From NCBI RefSeq assembly GCF_003865135.1, contig NZ_BHZC01000001.1:3720001-3784000 (forward strand): a stretch of DNA of 64,000 bases. The letters are read 5' to 3'. This DNA is from Streptomyces chrestomyceticus JCM 4735 (GTDB lineage: Bacteria; Actinomycetota; Actinomycetes; Streptomycetales; Streptomycetaceae). Below the pieces are notes generated by a model, which saw nothing but the letters and a program-made list of their open reading frames with translations, was not told the origin of the DNA and ran no database searches. Position numbers and translations under genes: made by a program. Below are positions 29,361-37,268 of this stretch, one piece after another (position 1 is the first letter of the stretch; the number at the start of each line of letters is the position of its first letter).

Positions 29361-29819
29361 CTACTTCAGCGGCGACATGGCCACGCACTGCGCGGTCTCG
29401 AAGCCGCCTTTCGCGGTCCGCTTCGTCAGCTTCCGGCCCTGGTACGTGACGGAGCAGGTCACCTCGCCGCCGCCCTCGGCGACGACGGCCACGACGGTCG
29501 GCGCGGCACTGCCCTTGAGCGTGACGGTCTTGCGCCACGGAAGCTTCGGCGCCTTGCCGTCTGCCGCGGGGACTTCGACGCTGCCCTTGTGTGACGCGTC
29601 GTCATAGGCGATCGAGTCCACCGCGCCGCCGGTGACTTCGTACGTGACCTGGTACGCGGTCTCCTCGTACTTCTTCATCTCCTTCTCGACGTCCTGGCCG
29701 ATCTGCTCGTCGACGGCCTTGTCCACGGCCTTGTCCACGGCACCGCAGGCGGCGACGGAGGTCAGGACGGCCGCGCAGGCCGTGGCCACGGCGGCGACGC
29801 GAAGACGGGAAGCGAGCAC
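29361..29819 (-). CDS. Small lipoprotein
   Basis: 152 residues from the GTG at 29819, with AGGAG seven bases upstream. The signal peptide ends in a lipobox with Cys (VAAC) after AVLTS, so the mature protein is lipid-anchored outside the membrane. A helical stretch with VDKAVDKAVDEQIGQDVEKE repeats follows, then a beta-rich domain with two cysteines (EVTCSVTYQGRK and ETAQCVAMS) that could form a disulfide. No named family. It lies between the MoxR operon and the divergent SWIM gene; whether it belongs to that system is unclear. Confidence 0.75.
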   Translation of the reverse strand: MLASRLRVAAVATACAAVLTSVAACGAVDKAVDKAVDEQIGQDVEKEMKKYEETAYQVTYEVTGGAVDSIAYDDASHKGSVEVPAADGKAPKLPWRKTVTLKGSAAPTVVAVVAEGGGEVTCSVTYQGRKLTKRTAKGGFETAQCVAMSPLK

Positions 29820-29959
29820 GACGGACTCCTGCTGAAGCGTGCGGAAAAACCCGGAATTTCGCGTCAATCAACCGCGATGACCAGGTGAAGTCAAGGTCAT
29901 GACATGGGGGTTCTTGCTGGTCAGGGCGATTGTCAGTGGGTGCTCGTAGCGTTTGGGGC

Positions 29960-31333
29960 ATGAATCCGCAGGGGGAACGCTGGACGACGGACCAGGTGCT
30001 CGCGCTCGCGCCCGACGCGCCGTCACGCAAGGCGGGCGGCCGGCTCGCGACACCGGGCTCGTGGCCGGAGTCCGGCACACGGGACGGGGCGGTGTGGGGC
30101 CTGTGCCAGGGCAGCGGCAGCACGCCGTACCGCACCGTCGTCGACACGGCCGGACCGGCCTTCAAGTGCAGTTGTCCGAGCCGCAAGTTCCCGTGCAAGC
30201 ACGCGCTGGGCCTGCTGCTCATGTGGGCGGGCGAGGAAGGGGCCGTGACCGGCGGCGAGCCTCCCGCATGGGCGGAGGAGTGGATCACCGCCCGTCGGGA
30301 GCGCGAGCAGAAGAAGGCATCGGGGGCCACCAACGGGCAGACGCCAGCGGCTGGTTCGGCGCCTTCCGCGGCGCCCGAGGCCGCGCGGCGACGGGCCGCG
30401 CTGCGCGCCCAGCGGATCGCCGCCGGCGCCACCGAGCTGGAGCAGCGGCTGGAGGACCTGCTGCGCTCCGGACTGGCCACCGCGGACCGTGCGGGATACG
30501 GCACCTGGGACGAGACCGCGGCCCGTATGGTCGACGCGCAGGCGCCCGGCCTGGCGTCGCGCGTACGGGAGTTGGGCTCGACCGCGGCGTCCGGGGCGGA
30601 CTGGCCGTCCCGGCTCCTCGCGGAATGCGCCTTGATCCATCTCCTGGACCAGGCGTTCCTGGGCATCGACCGGCTGCCGCCCGCCCTGGCCGCGACGGTC
30701 CGCACCCGGGTCGGGCTGACCACCGACGCGGCGGACGTACTCGCCGGACCGGACACCGCCACCGTGCGCGACCGCTGGCTGGTGCTCGCCCAACAGGACA
30801 CCGAGGAAGGCGTGCTGACCAGCCGGCGGATCTGGCTGCGCGGCGAGCGGACCGGCCGTATGGCCCTGCATCTCTCCTTCGGCGGGCCGGACCGGGCCCT
30901 GGACCTCTCGCTGCCCGGCGGACTCGTCCTGGACGCCGACCTCGCCTACTACCCCGGCGCGCGCCCGCTGCGCGTCGTCATGGGAACCCGGCACGCCGAC
31001 CCGGTCCCGGTCACCGGACCGCCCCCGGGCGGCGGCACCGACGCCGCCCTGGCCGCGTACGGCGACGCGCTGCGCGACGACCCCTGGCTGGACACCTGGC
31101 CGGTGGTCCTGGCCGATGTCGTCCCCATACCGGGCCAGGGAGGCGAGCCGTGGCAACTGGCCGACGCGGACGGGGAATCGGCGCTCCCGGTGGACCCGCG
31201 CTGCGCGGAGCGGTCGGGGCTGTGGCGCCTGGCCGCCATATCCGGCGGCGAACCGGTCACGGTCTTCGGCGAGTGCGGGCACCGCGGCTTCGTCCCCCTG
31301 ACCACCTGGGACCCGGACCCGGTCGCGCTGTGA
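29960..31333 (+). CDS. SWIM zinc-finger protein
   Basis: 457 residues from the ATG at 29960 (MNPQGERWTTDQVL); the upstream GGGG is a modest ribosome binding site. The SWIM motif C-x-C...C-x-H is clear near residues 65-85 (FKCSCPSRKFPCKHALGLLL). A long Ala/Arg-rich helical part and a C-terminal beta-rich domain follow. SWIM fingers bind DNA or protein. Genes for this protein and the next (DUF5691) regularly accompany MoxR/DUF5682/VWA genes, as with yehQ in E. coli, so it is probably part of the same system though transcribed away from it. Confidence 0.88.
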   Translation: MNPQGERWTTDQVLALAPDAPSRKAGGRLATPGSWPESGTRDGAVWGLCQGSGSTPYRTVVDTAGPAFKCSCPSRKFPCKHALGLLLMWAGEEGAVTGGEPPAWAEEWITARREREQKKASGATNGQTPAAGSAPSAAPEAARRRAALRAQRIAAGATELEQRLEDLLRSGLATADRAGYGTWDETAARMVDAQAPGLASRVRELGSTAASGADWPSRLLAECALIHLLDQAFLGIDRLPPALAATVRTRVGLTTDAADVLAGPDTATVRDRWLVLAQQDTEEGVLTSRRIWLRGERTGRMALHLSFGGPDRALDLSLPGGLVLDADLAYYPGARPLRVVMGTRHADPVPVTGPPPGGGTDAALAAYGDALRDDPWLDTWPVVLADVVPIPGQGGEPWQLADADGESALPVDPRCAERSGLWRLAAISGGEPVTVFGECGHRGFVPLTTWDPDPVAL

Positions 31334-31430
31334 AGCGGTAGCCCCGCGGTCCGTCACCACCCACTCGTCCGGACGGGCGCCCGTCCGGCCACCCGATGTC
31401 CGTCGTCCGATCACCGTCCGGGGGAAGACC

Positions 31431-33245
31431 ATGATCGAAGCACCCAGCACCCACAGCACCCGCCTCGGGCCCGCCGCCCCGCCCGAGCCCTCCTGGGAGG
31501 ATCTGGTGAGCGCGGCGCTGCTCGGTACGGAGCGCCGTACGCCGCCGGTCGCCGCCCGCGAGGGCCGCAGCACCGCGGCCGCGCTGCTGGACGCGGCCGC
31601 GGTGAGCACGGTCCGGCGCCGGGCGGCGCTGCGCCCCGCGCCCGCCCGCGAGCGCCCCGTACCGGCTCCGGCCGACCCGCGGCCACCGCTGCCACCGGCC
31701 GCGCGGCGCCGGCTCGCGCTGCTGCTCGCCGACCGGAACGGCATCGGCGGCGGTCACCGCCGCGGCACGGCGCCCGACCTGACCGAACTGCTGCCGCAGT
31801 GGCTGGCGGCTGCCGCCCAGCACGGCTACCGCGCCCCCGAGGCGCTGCTGCCCGCGCTGCTCGACGCGGCCCGCGCGCGGACGGACCTGCGCGCGGCAGC
31901 GCTCGCGTTCGCGGGGCCGCGGGCGCTGTGGCTGGCGCGGCTCAACGACGAGTGGAAGTTCGCGCTGCGCGGCGTCGGGAGCACGGCCGCGCTGCCCGGC
32001 GCCGACGAGCCGGAGGCCGTACGCACGCTGTGGGAGGAGGGGCTGTTCGCGGAACGGGTCTCCCTGCTGGCGGCGCTGCGCCGCCGTGACCCGGCGGCCG
32101 GGCTGACGCTCCTGGCCGCCACCTGGTCGAGCGAGCGCGCCGAGGACCGGCTGATGTTCCTCGACTCGCTGCGGGAGGGCCTGTCGATGGACGACGAGCC
32201 GTTCCTGGAGCAGGCGCTGTCCGACCGCAGCCGCAATGTCCGCGGGACGGCCGCCGAGTTGCTCTCGGCCCTGCCCGGCACCGCGCTCGCCGCACGCATG
32301 GCGGACCGGGCCCGCGCCTGCGTCTCCCTCGTCCGTACGGAGGCCGCGGCGGACCCGTCCGGCACCACCGCACACCTGACAGATCCCTTGACGGACCCGT
32401 CCAGTACGAACGCCATAGGCACCGACGGCACCTGGGCACTCGTCGTGCAGGCCCCGCGTGCGTGCGACGCCGCGATGCAGCGCGACGGCGTGGTGCCCAG
32501 ACCGCCGACCGGCCGGGGCGAACGGGCCTGGTGGCTGAGCCAGCTTTTGGAGGCCGCGCCGCTGGAGTGCTGGAGCGAGTGGCTGGGCGGCCGGGGACCG
32601 GCGGAGATCGTCGCCCTGCCGGTGGCCGACGGCTGGCGTACGGAGTTGCACGACGCCTGGTGCCGGGCCGCCGTACGCCAGCGGGACGTGGCCTGGACGC
32701 GGGCCCTGCTCGGCGCCCCGGCCGCCGCCGCGCAAGGCTCCGGCTCGTACGTCGTCGGCCCCGCCGCCACCGCCTCCACGGCCGCCCCCACCACCGCGAC
32801 CACCACTGCCGCGTCCGGCGGCGCGTCCCCCGACAGCCCGGCCGGTTCGTCACGGGACCTGGCACGGCTGCTGACCGTGCTGCCCGAGGACGAACGGGCC
32901 CAATGGGTCGCGGAGTACATAGCGGCCCACGGCTTGTCCGACGCGTTCCGGATGCTCGGGGTGTGCGCGGTGCCGTGGACCGAGCCGCTGGGGCGGGCGG
33001 TGGTCGACGCGCTGGACATCGCCCGGGACGCGGGCAGTTATCCGTGGAGCTTCAGCGGCGTGATGGGCCTGGCCGAGCGGTGTCTGGACCCGGACGCCGC
33101 GGACCGGCTCGCCATGCTCACGACGGTGCCGGACGAACCGGCGGACGGCTCCCCCGGCGCGGTCGGCTACTGGTCCGAGGCGTTCCAGCGCCTGGTGGGC
33201 ACGCTACGGCTGCGCGCCACGATGCGGGCGGAGCTGGCCCCATGA
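31431..33245 (+). CDS. DUF5691 family protein
   Basis: 604 residues from an ATG preceded by GGGGGAAG. The opening SWEDLVSAALLGTERRTPP and the helical, HEAT-like body (for example RLMFLDSLREGLSMDDEPFL and QALSDRSRNVRGTAAELLSA) fit DUF5691. The sequence suggests an alpha-solenoid scaffold; no catalytic site is evident. It follows the SWIM gene by 97 bases on the same strand and probably forms an operon with it. Confidence 0.82.
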   Translation: MIEAPSTHSTRLGPAAPPEPSWEDLVSAALLGTERRTPPVAAREGRSTAAALLDAAAVSTVRRRAALRPAPARERPVPAPADPRPPLPPAARRRLALLLADRNGIGGGHRRGTAPDLTELLPQWLAAAAQHGYRAPEALLPALLDAARARTDLRAAALAFAGPRALWLARLNDEWKFALRGVGSTAALPGADEPEAVRTLWEEGLFAERVSLLAALRRRDPAAGLTLLAATWSSERAEDRLMFLDSLREGLSMDDEPFLEQALSDRSRNVRGTAAELLSALPGTALAARMADRARACVSLVRTEAAADPSGTTAHLTDPLTDPSSTNAIGTDGTWALVVQAPRACDAAMQRDGVVPRPPTGRGERAWWLSQLLEAAPLECWSEWLGGRGPAEIVALPVADGWRTELHDAWCRAAVRQRDVAWTRALLGAPAAAAQGSGSYVVGPAATASTAAPTTATTTAASGGASPDSPAGSSRDLARLLTVLPEDERAQWVAEYIAAHGLSDAFRMLGVCAVPWTEPLGRAVVDALDIARDAGSYPWSFSGVMGLAERCLDPDAADRLAMLTTVPDEPADGSPGAVGYWSEAFQRLVGTLRLRATMRAELAP

Positions 33246-33375
33246 CGAGCACGGAGCCGGCCCCGTGACGCGGGCGGCGGGCCGGTCCGGCCCCATGACA
33301 CGGCTTGCGGGCGGCGCCGGCCCCGGCGGCCGGGCCGGGTCCGGGCCGGAACCGCCCCGCCCGGGCGCTGCCGTG

Positions 33376-33786
33376 TCAGGCCGCGAGCTGGCGGACGTTG
33401 GCGCGGACCCACTCCACGATCGACGTGGTCGTCGCCCCGGGCGTGAAGATCTCCGCGACGCCCAGCTCCTTGAGGGGCGCGATGTCCGCCCCCGGGATGA
33501 TCCCGCCGCCGAACACCTTGATGTCCGCCGCGTCCCGCTCCTTGAGGAGCTCTATGACCTTGGCGAACAGGGTGTTGTGCGCACCGGACAGGATGGACAG
33601 GCCGATCGCGTCGGCGTCCTCCTGGATCGCGGTGTCCACGACCTGCTCCGGGGTCTGGTGCAGCCCCGTGTAGATGACCTCCATGCCGGCGTCGCGCAGC
33701 GCCCGCGCGATGACCTTGGCTCCCCGGTCGTGACCGTCGAGTCCCGGCTTGGCCACCACCACGCGGATCGGACCCTGCACACCCAT
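33376..33786 (-). CDS. icmB: Isobutyryl-CoA mutase small (cobalamin-binding) subunit, IcmB-like
   Basis: 136 residues from the ATG at 33786, with GGGAGG upstream. A single B12-binding domain: [20 protein letters not shown] holds the D-x-H-x-x-G motif whose His replaces the cobalamin lower ligand; [11 protein letters not shown] and [11 protein letters not shown] complete the fold. The length equals that reported for IcmB of Streptomyces. IcmB works with a separate large subunit (IcmA, not in this window) to interconvert isobutyryl- and n-butyryl-CoA, feeding polyketide precursors. A stand-alone methylmalonyl-CoA mutase-type B12 domain is the alternative, but the location beside pcrA favours IcmB. 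Confidence 0.82.
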   Translation of the reverse strand: MGVQGPIRVVVAKPGLDGHDRGAKVIARALRDAGMEVIYTGLHQTPEQVVDTAIQEDADAIGLSILSGAHNTLFAKVIELLKERDAADIKVFGGGIIPGADIAPLKELGVAEIFTPGATTTSIVEWVRANVRQLAA

Positions 33787-34213
33787 CACTGCCTCCCAGC
33801 CCTGCACGGCACGACACGGCTCCTGCACGGGGCAAGGCCGCCGGACCGACATCCGATGGGCGGCCGCGCCGGCCGCCCCAAGCGTGAACGAACGTTATCG
33901 TCAGCATCCCGTACCCGGCCGTTTCGTGACACGGAGGGAGGGGGAAATCACACGTTGGGACACGTTCGCTACGCGTTGCGTTCCGCGGTGCTTCACCGGC
34001 GGGACGCCACGCACGGGGAGCCGCAGTGAGGTCGCCGCACCTCCGCGCCGTCAGCCGCGCGGTACGGGGGTCCGGCCGTTGAACGCATCCGTCTCCGTAT
34101 CCGTACGTCCGGGCAGCAGCTCGTTCACGTACTCGTACGTTGCCGGAAACGGCTGCCCATGACGGGCCACGGGGGACAGAGTCGTCTCCCGCGTGCCATT
34201 CGGGAGGTCGGCC
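33787..34213. other. Gene-free region between icmB and the lipase gene
   Basis: 427 bases between divergent genes, which should hold both promoters. I see the two ribosome binding sites, but no strong inverted repeat and no credible coding frame. Confidence 0.5.
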
Positions 34214-35131
34214 ATGAAGGCCCTGCCCTTTCTCTGCTGTCTGGCCCGCCCCACCGCGCTGCTGCGCGCGACGGTGATGGAGCTGGCGATCCTCGTCGGG
34301 CACCTGCTGCTGTACCCGACCGGCATCCAGCAGGAACAGCACAGAGCCCTCCCCGGCACGCCCGCCGGCCCCGACCTCGCAACAACGGACCCCGGCCCGG
34401 AGCTCGCGCCTGCCCCCGATCCCGACCCCGATTCCGCCCTCTCGCCCTCCCTCTCTCCTTCCTCCCGGGCCACCCTGCTGCCCACGGAGGGCCGCGCCCA
34501 CCCGCCGGTGCTCCTCCTGCACGGCTTCATCGACAACCGCTCCGTCTTCGTGCTGCTCCGCCGCTCGCTGCTGCGGCACGGCTGGCGCCACGTGGAAGCG
34601 CTCAACTACTCGCCGCTCACCTGCGACCTGCGCAAGGCGGCGGAGCTGCTGGGCCGTCACATCGAGCAGTTCTGCGAGCGCACCGGCCACAGCAGGGTCG
34701 ACCTCGTGGGGCACAGCCTCGGCGGCCTGATCGCGCGCTACTACGCGCAGCGCCTCGGCGGGGACCTCCGCGTGCGCACCCTGGTCACTCTCGGTACCCC
34801 GCACGGCGGCACCCGGGTCGCGCCGCTGATGTCGGCCCACCCCCTCGTACGGCAGATGCGCCCGCATTCCGACGTGATCGAGGAGTTGGCGCGGCCCGCC
34901 CCGAATTGCCGGACGCATTTCGTCTGCTTCTGGAGCGACTTGGACCAGCTCATGGTCCCGGCCGGGACCGCGCGTATCGATCACCGGGATTTGATCAGCC
35001 GCAGCGTGCGGGTATCCGGTGTCGGGCATCTCGCGCTCCCGGTCAACGGTGCGGTGGCGGCCGGAATACGGGAGGCGCTGGGCGCCGAGGAGGTCTCGGC
35101 GGAGAGCGCGGGCGCCACGTCGGTGGCCTGA
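34214..35131 (+). CDS. Alpha/beta hydrolase, lipase-like
   Basis: 305 residues from an ATG with GGGAGG upstream. A hydrophobic N-terminus (ALPFLCCLARPTALLRATVMELAILVG) could be a membrane anchor or signal. A Pro/Asp-rich linker leads to the hydrolase domain: the oxyanion strand VLLLHGFIDNRSVF, the nucleophile elbow VDLVGHSLGGLIARYYAQ with Ser, and VSGVGHLALPVN with the likely catalytic His. This resembles actinobacterial triacylglycerol lipases/esterases. Probably acts on lipids or esters at the cell surface; substrate unknown. Confidence 0.87.
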   Translation: MKALPFLCCLARPTALLRATVMELAILVGHLLLYPTGIQQEQHRALPGTPAGPDLATTDPGPELAPAPDPDPDSALSPSLSPSSRATLLPTEGRAHPPVLLLHGFIDNRSVFVLLRRSLLRHGWRHVEALNYSPLTCDLRKAAELLGRHIEQFCERTGHSRVDLVGHSLGGLIARYYAQRLGGDLRVRTLVTLGTPHGGTRVAPLMSAHPLVRQMRPHSDVIEELARPAPNCRTHFVCFWSDLDQLMVPAGTARIDHRDLISRSVRVSGVGHLALPVNGAVAAGIREALGAEEVSAESAGATSVA

Positions 35132-35420
35132 CCTCCACGGAGCCCGGCCCGCTGCCCGCCGCCGACCGCGGCGGATCTTCGCCGCGGGCACTTTCCAAGG
35201 TCGCGTCCGGCCATTCGATCTTCCGGCGCGCACTTCCGCACCCCGCACCGTCTCGAACGCGCTTCGAACGCGGGGCCAAGAACGCGCATAGTGTCCGCCG
35301 AAAGGCGGCCAAATGCCCGTTGCCGAGAAGCCCGAAACCTGCCGAAGATTGTCGCCGTCACGTACTGCCGGGTACAGTCGCCGCTAATTCTCCTGCTGCC
35401 GAGGCGAAAGAGAAGTGGTG

Positions 35421-37163
35421 GTGAACGACCGTCACTCGCCGGAGTCCCCCGCTCCGACTGTCCCCTCTCCCGACGCCTCGTATGCGCACTACCCGGCCTA
35501 CGGGTCCTACGGACATCAGGACACCCAGGCCGGCCATGCCGCATACGGCGGCGACCCGTACTTCGGCGCGCTCCCCGGCCATCAGGCCACCGGTGCGCAC
35601 GACGCCGTGCCGTACGGCACCACCGCGTACGGGACCGACGCGTACGCCGCGTACGCCACCGATGCCCAGGACGGCGGCTACGACCCGGGTACCCACTCCG
35701 GCCCCTATGACACCGGAGCGTTCAACTCCGGCGCGCAGGCCACCGGCCCGCAGCCGGACGCGGCCTACGACCCGTACTCCCACACCGCGCACGACACCGT
35801 CTACGACACGGTGTACGACGCCGGGTACGACACCGGCGGCTACCCGGCCGCGGCCCCGGCCGGGCCCGACGGCTACGAGGCCACCGCGGTCTGGGGCGTC
35901 GTCGGCGAGGGCCTGATCCCCGGCATCCCCGCGCAGGCGGGCCCTCCGGAGCCGGGCGTTCCGTTCGGTGCCGACGCCAGCTCCCAGTGGGAGACCATGA
36001 CGTGGGCCGGTCCGATTCCGGGCCTGGGGCAGTACGGGAACGACCCGCACGAGCCCGGACAGCCCTACGGTTCCGGTCCGTACGCGAACACGAACGATCA
36101 GTTCGCGTCCGCCTACGGTGGGTACGAGGCGTTTTCCGCCGCCGACGCGGCGGACAACCGATTCGCCGACGCCCTCACCCAGACCACCCCGGCCATCGGC
36201 CCGGACTTCGACGGCCGCGCCCCCGCCGACGGCCTGGACGACCTCCACGGCCCGGACGGCATACACGACCTGGACGACCTCCACGGCGCCGACGGCCCGT
36301 ACGCGGACGCAGCCGACATCACGCCCGACGGCAGCCCCGCCGCCTCCGACGTGGCCGCCGCCCCCGTCCCCGGCGCCCGCGCCTCCCGCTCACGCCGGGC
36401 CGCACCGGGCGGCGGTTCGTCCGGCCGCGGACGCCGCCGTACCGCGAAGCGTTCCGCGCTGCTCACCGTCGCGGTGCCCTCGGTCGCCGCGATGGGCGTG
36501 TGCGCCGTGGCCGCCGCCTCCGTCACCAGCGGTGCGGAGAACGGCGCCAAGGACGGTACGACGACGCAGGCCGCAGGGGACCCCGCGGCCGTGCAGCCGG
36601 CCGTGGCCAACAACAAGCTCGACACCCAGCTCGCCAGCCTGAGCGCGGGCGCCGACGACTTCGCGAACCGTGCCAGCCGTACGCAGGAGCGCATCGACCT
36701 CAAGGCCCGGCAAGCCGCCGAGAAGCAGCGCAAGATCCGGGAGGCGGCGCGCAAGGAGGCCATGCGCCCCAAGTTCATGCTGCCGGTCGCGCAGCACGGG
36801 CTGAGCGCGCTGTACGGGCAGGCGGGCTTGAACTGGATGTCCGTACACACCGGTATCGACTTCCCGGTCGACTACGGCACGCCCGTCATGGCCGCCACGG
36901 ACGGCACCGTACGCACCCAGTTCAACGTCGCTTACGGCAACATGGCGATCGTGACCGCCCCGGACGGCACCGAGACCTGGTACTGCCACCTGAGCACCAC
37001 GAAGATCCGCTCGGGCAAGGTCAAGGCCGGCGACCAGATCGCCTACTCGGGCGACTCCGGCAACTCCACCGGACCGCACCTGCACTTCGAGGTGCGCCCC
37101 GGCGGCGGCTCGGCCGTCGACCCGCTGCCGTGGCTCCGCAGCCACGGCCTCAACCCGACCTGA
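35421..37163 (+). CDS. M23 family metallopeptidase (membrane-anchored peptidoglycan hydrolase)
   Basis: 580 residues from the third of three consecutive GTG codons; AAAGAGAA is the likely ribosome binding site, and starts at 35415 or 35418 are possible. A ~330-residue Tyr/Gly/Asp-rich cytoplasmic region comes first. One membrane segment (SALLTVAVPSVAAMGVCAVA), a coiled coil (ASRTQERIDLKARQAAEKQR) and the M23 domain follow, with zinc ligands in SVHTGIDFPVDYG (H...D) and TGPHLHFEVRPGG (H-x-H). M23 enzymes cut peptide cross-links of the wall. No c-di-AMP riboswitch is visible in its leader, unlike the P60 gene nearby. Confidence 0.9.
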   Translation: MNDRHSPESPAPTVPSPDASYAHYPAYGSYGHQDTQAGHAAYGGDPYFGALPGHQATGAHDAVPYGTTAYGTDAYAAYATDAQDGGYDPGTHSGPYDTGAFNSGAQATGPQPDAAYDPYSHTAHDTVYDTVYDAGYDTGGYPAAAPAGPDGYEATAVWGVVGEGLIPGIPAQAGPPEPGVPFGADASSQWETMTWAGPIPGLGQYGNDPHEPGQPYGSGPYANTNDQFASAYGGYEAFSAADAADNRFADALTQTTPAIGPDFDGRAPADGLDDLHGPDGIHDLDDLHGADGPYADAADITPDGSPAASDVAAAPVPGARASRSRRAAPGGGSSGRGRRRTAKRSALLTVAVPSVAAMGVCAVAAASVTSGAENGAKDGTTTQAAGDPAAVQPAVANNKLDTQLASLSAGADDFANRASRTQERIDLKARQAAEKQRKIREAARKEAMRPKFMLPVAQHGLSALYGQAGLNWMSVHTGIDFPVDYGTPVMAATDGTVRTQFNVAYGNMAIVTAPDGTETWYCHLSTTKIRSGKVKAGDQIAYSGDSGNSTGPHLHFEVRPGGGSAVDPLPWLRSHGLNPT

Positions 37164-37208
37164 CCGGCCCTCGGCACACCGGCCGACCGCTCGGCCCGAC
37201 CCGTCGTC

Positions 37209-37238
37209 CCGTCCGGCGCCCCTCAGGGCGCCGGACGG
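37209..37238. terminator. Strong bidirectional terminator between the M23 gene and pcrA
   Basis: A perfect 13-base stem (CCGTCCGGCGCCC / GGGCGCCGGACGG) with a CTCA loop stands between two convergent genes. Confidence 0.85.
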
Positions 37239-37268
37239 TTCCGGTTCAGCGCGCTCGGCGCCCGCCGG

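Noticed and set aside
29239..29538. Upstream extension of the MoxR ATPase by 100 codons
   Set aside because: The added residues resemble nothing and overlap the lipoprotein gene on the same strand; the ATG at 29238 has a strong ribosome binding site.
35132..35420. Possible c-di-AMP riboswitch before the M23 peptidase
   Set aside because: None of the conserved blocks (GAGCCGGGGA, GTGAATC, ACAGCTAACC) is present.
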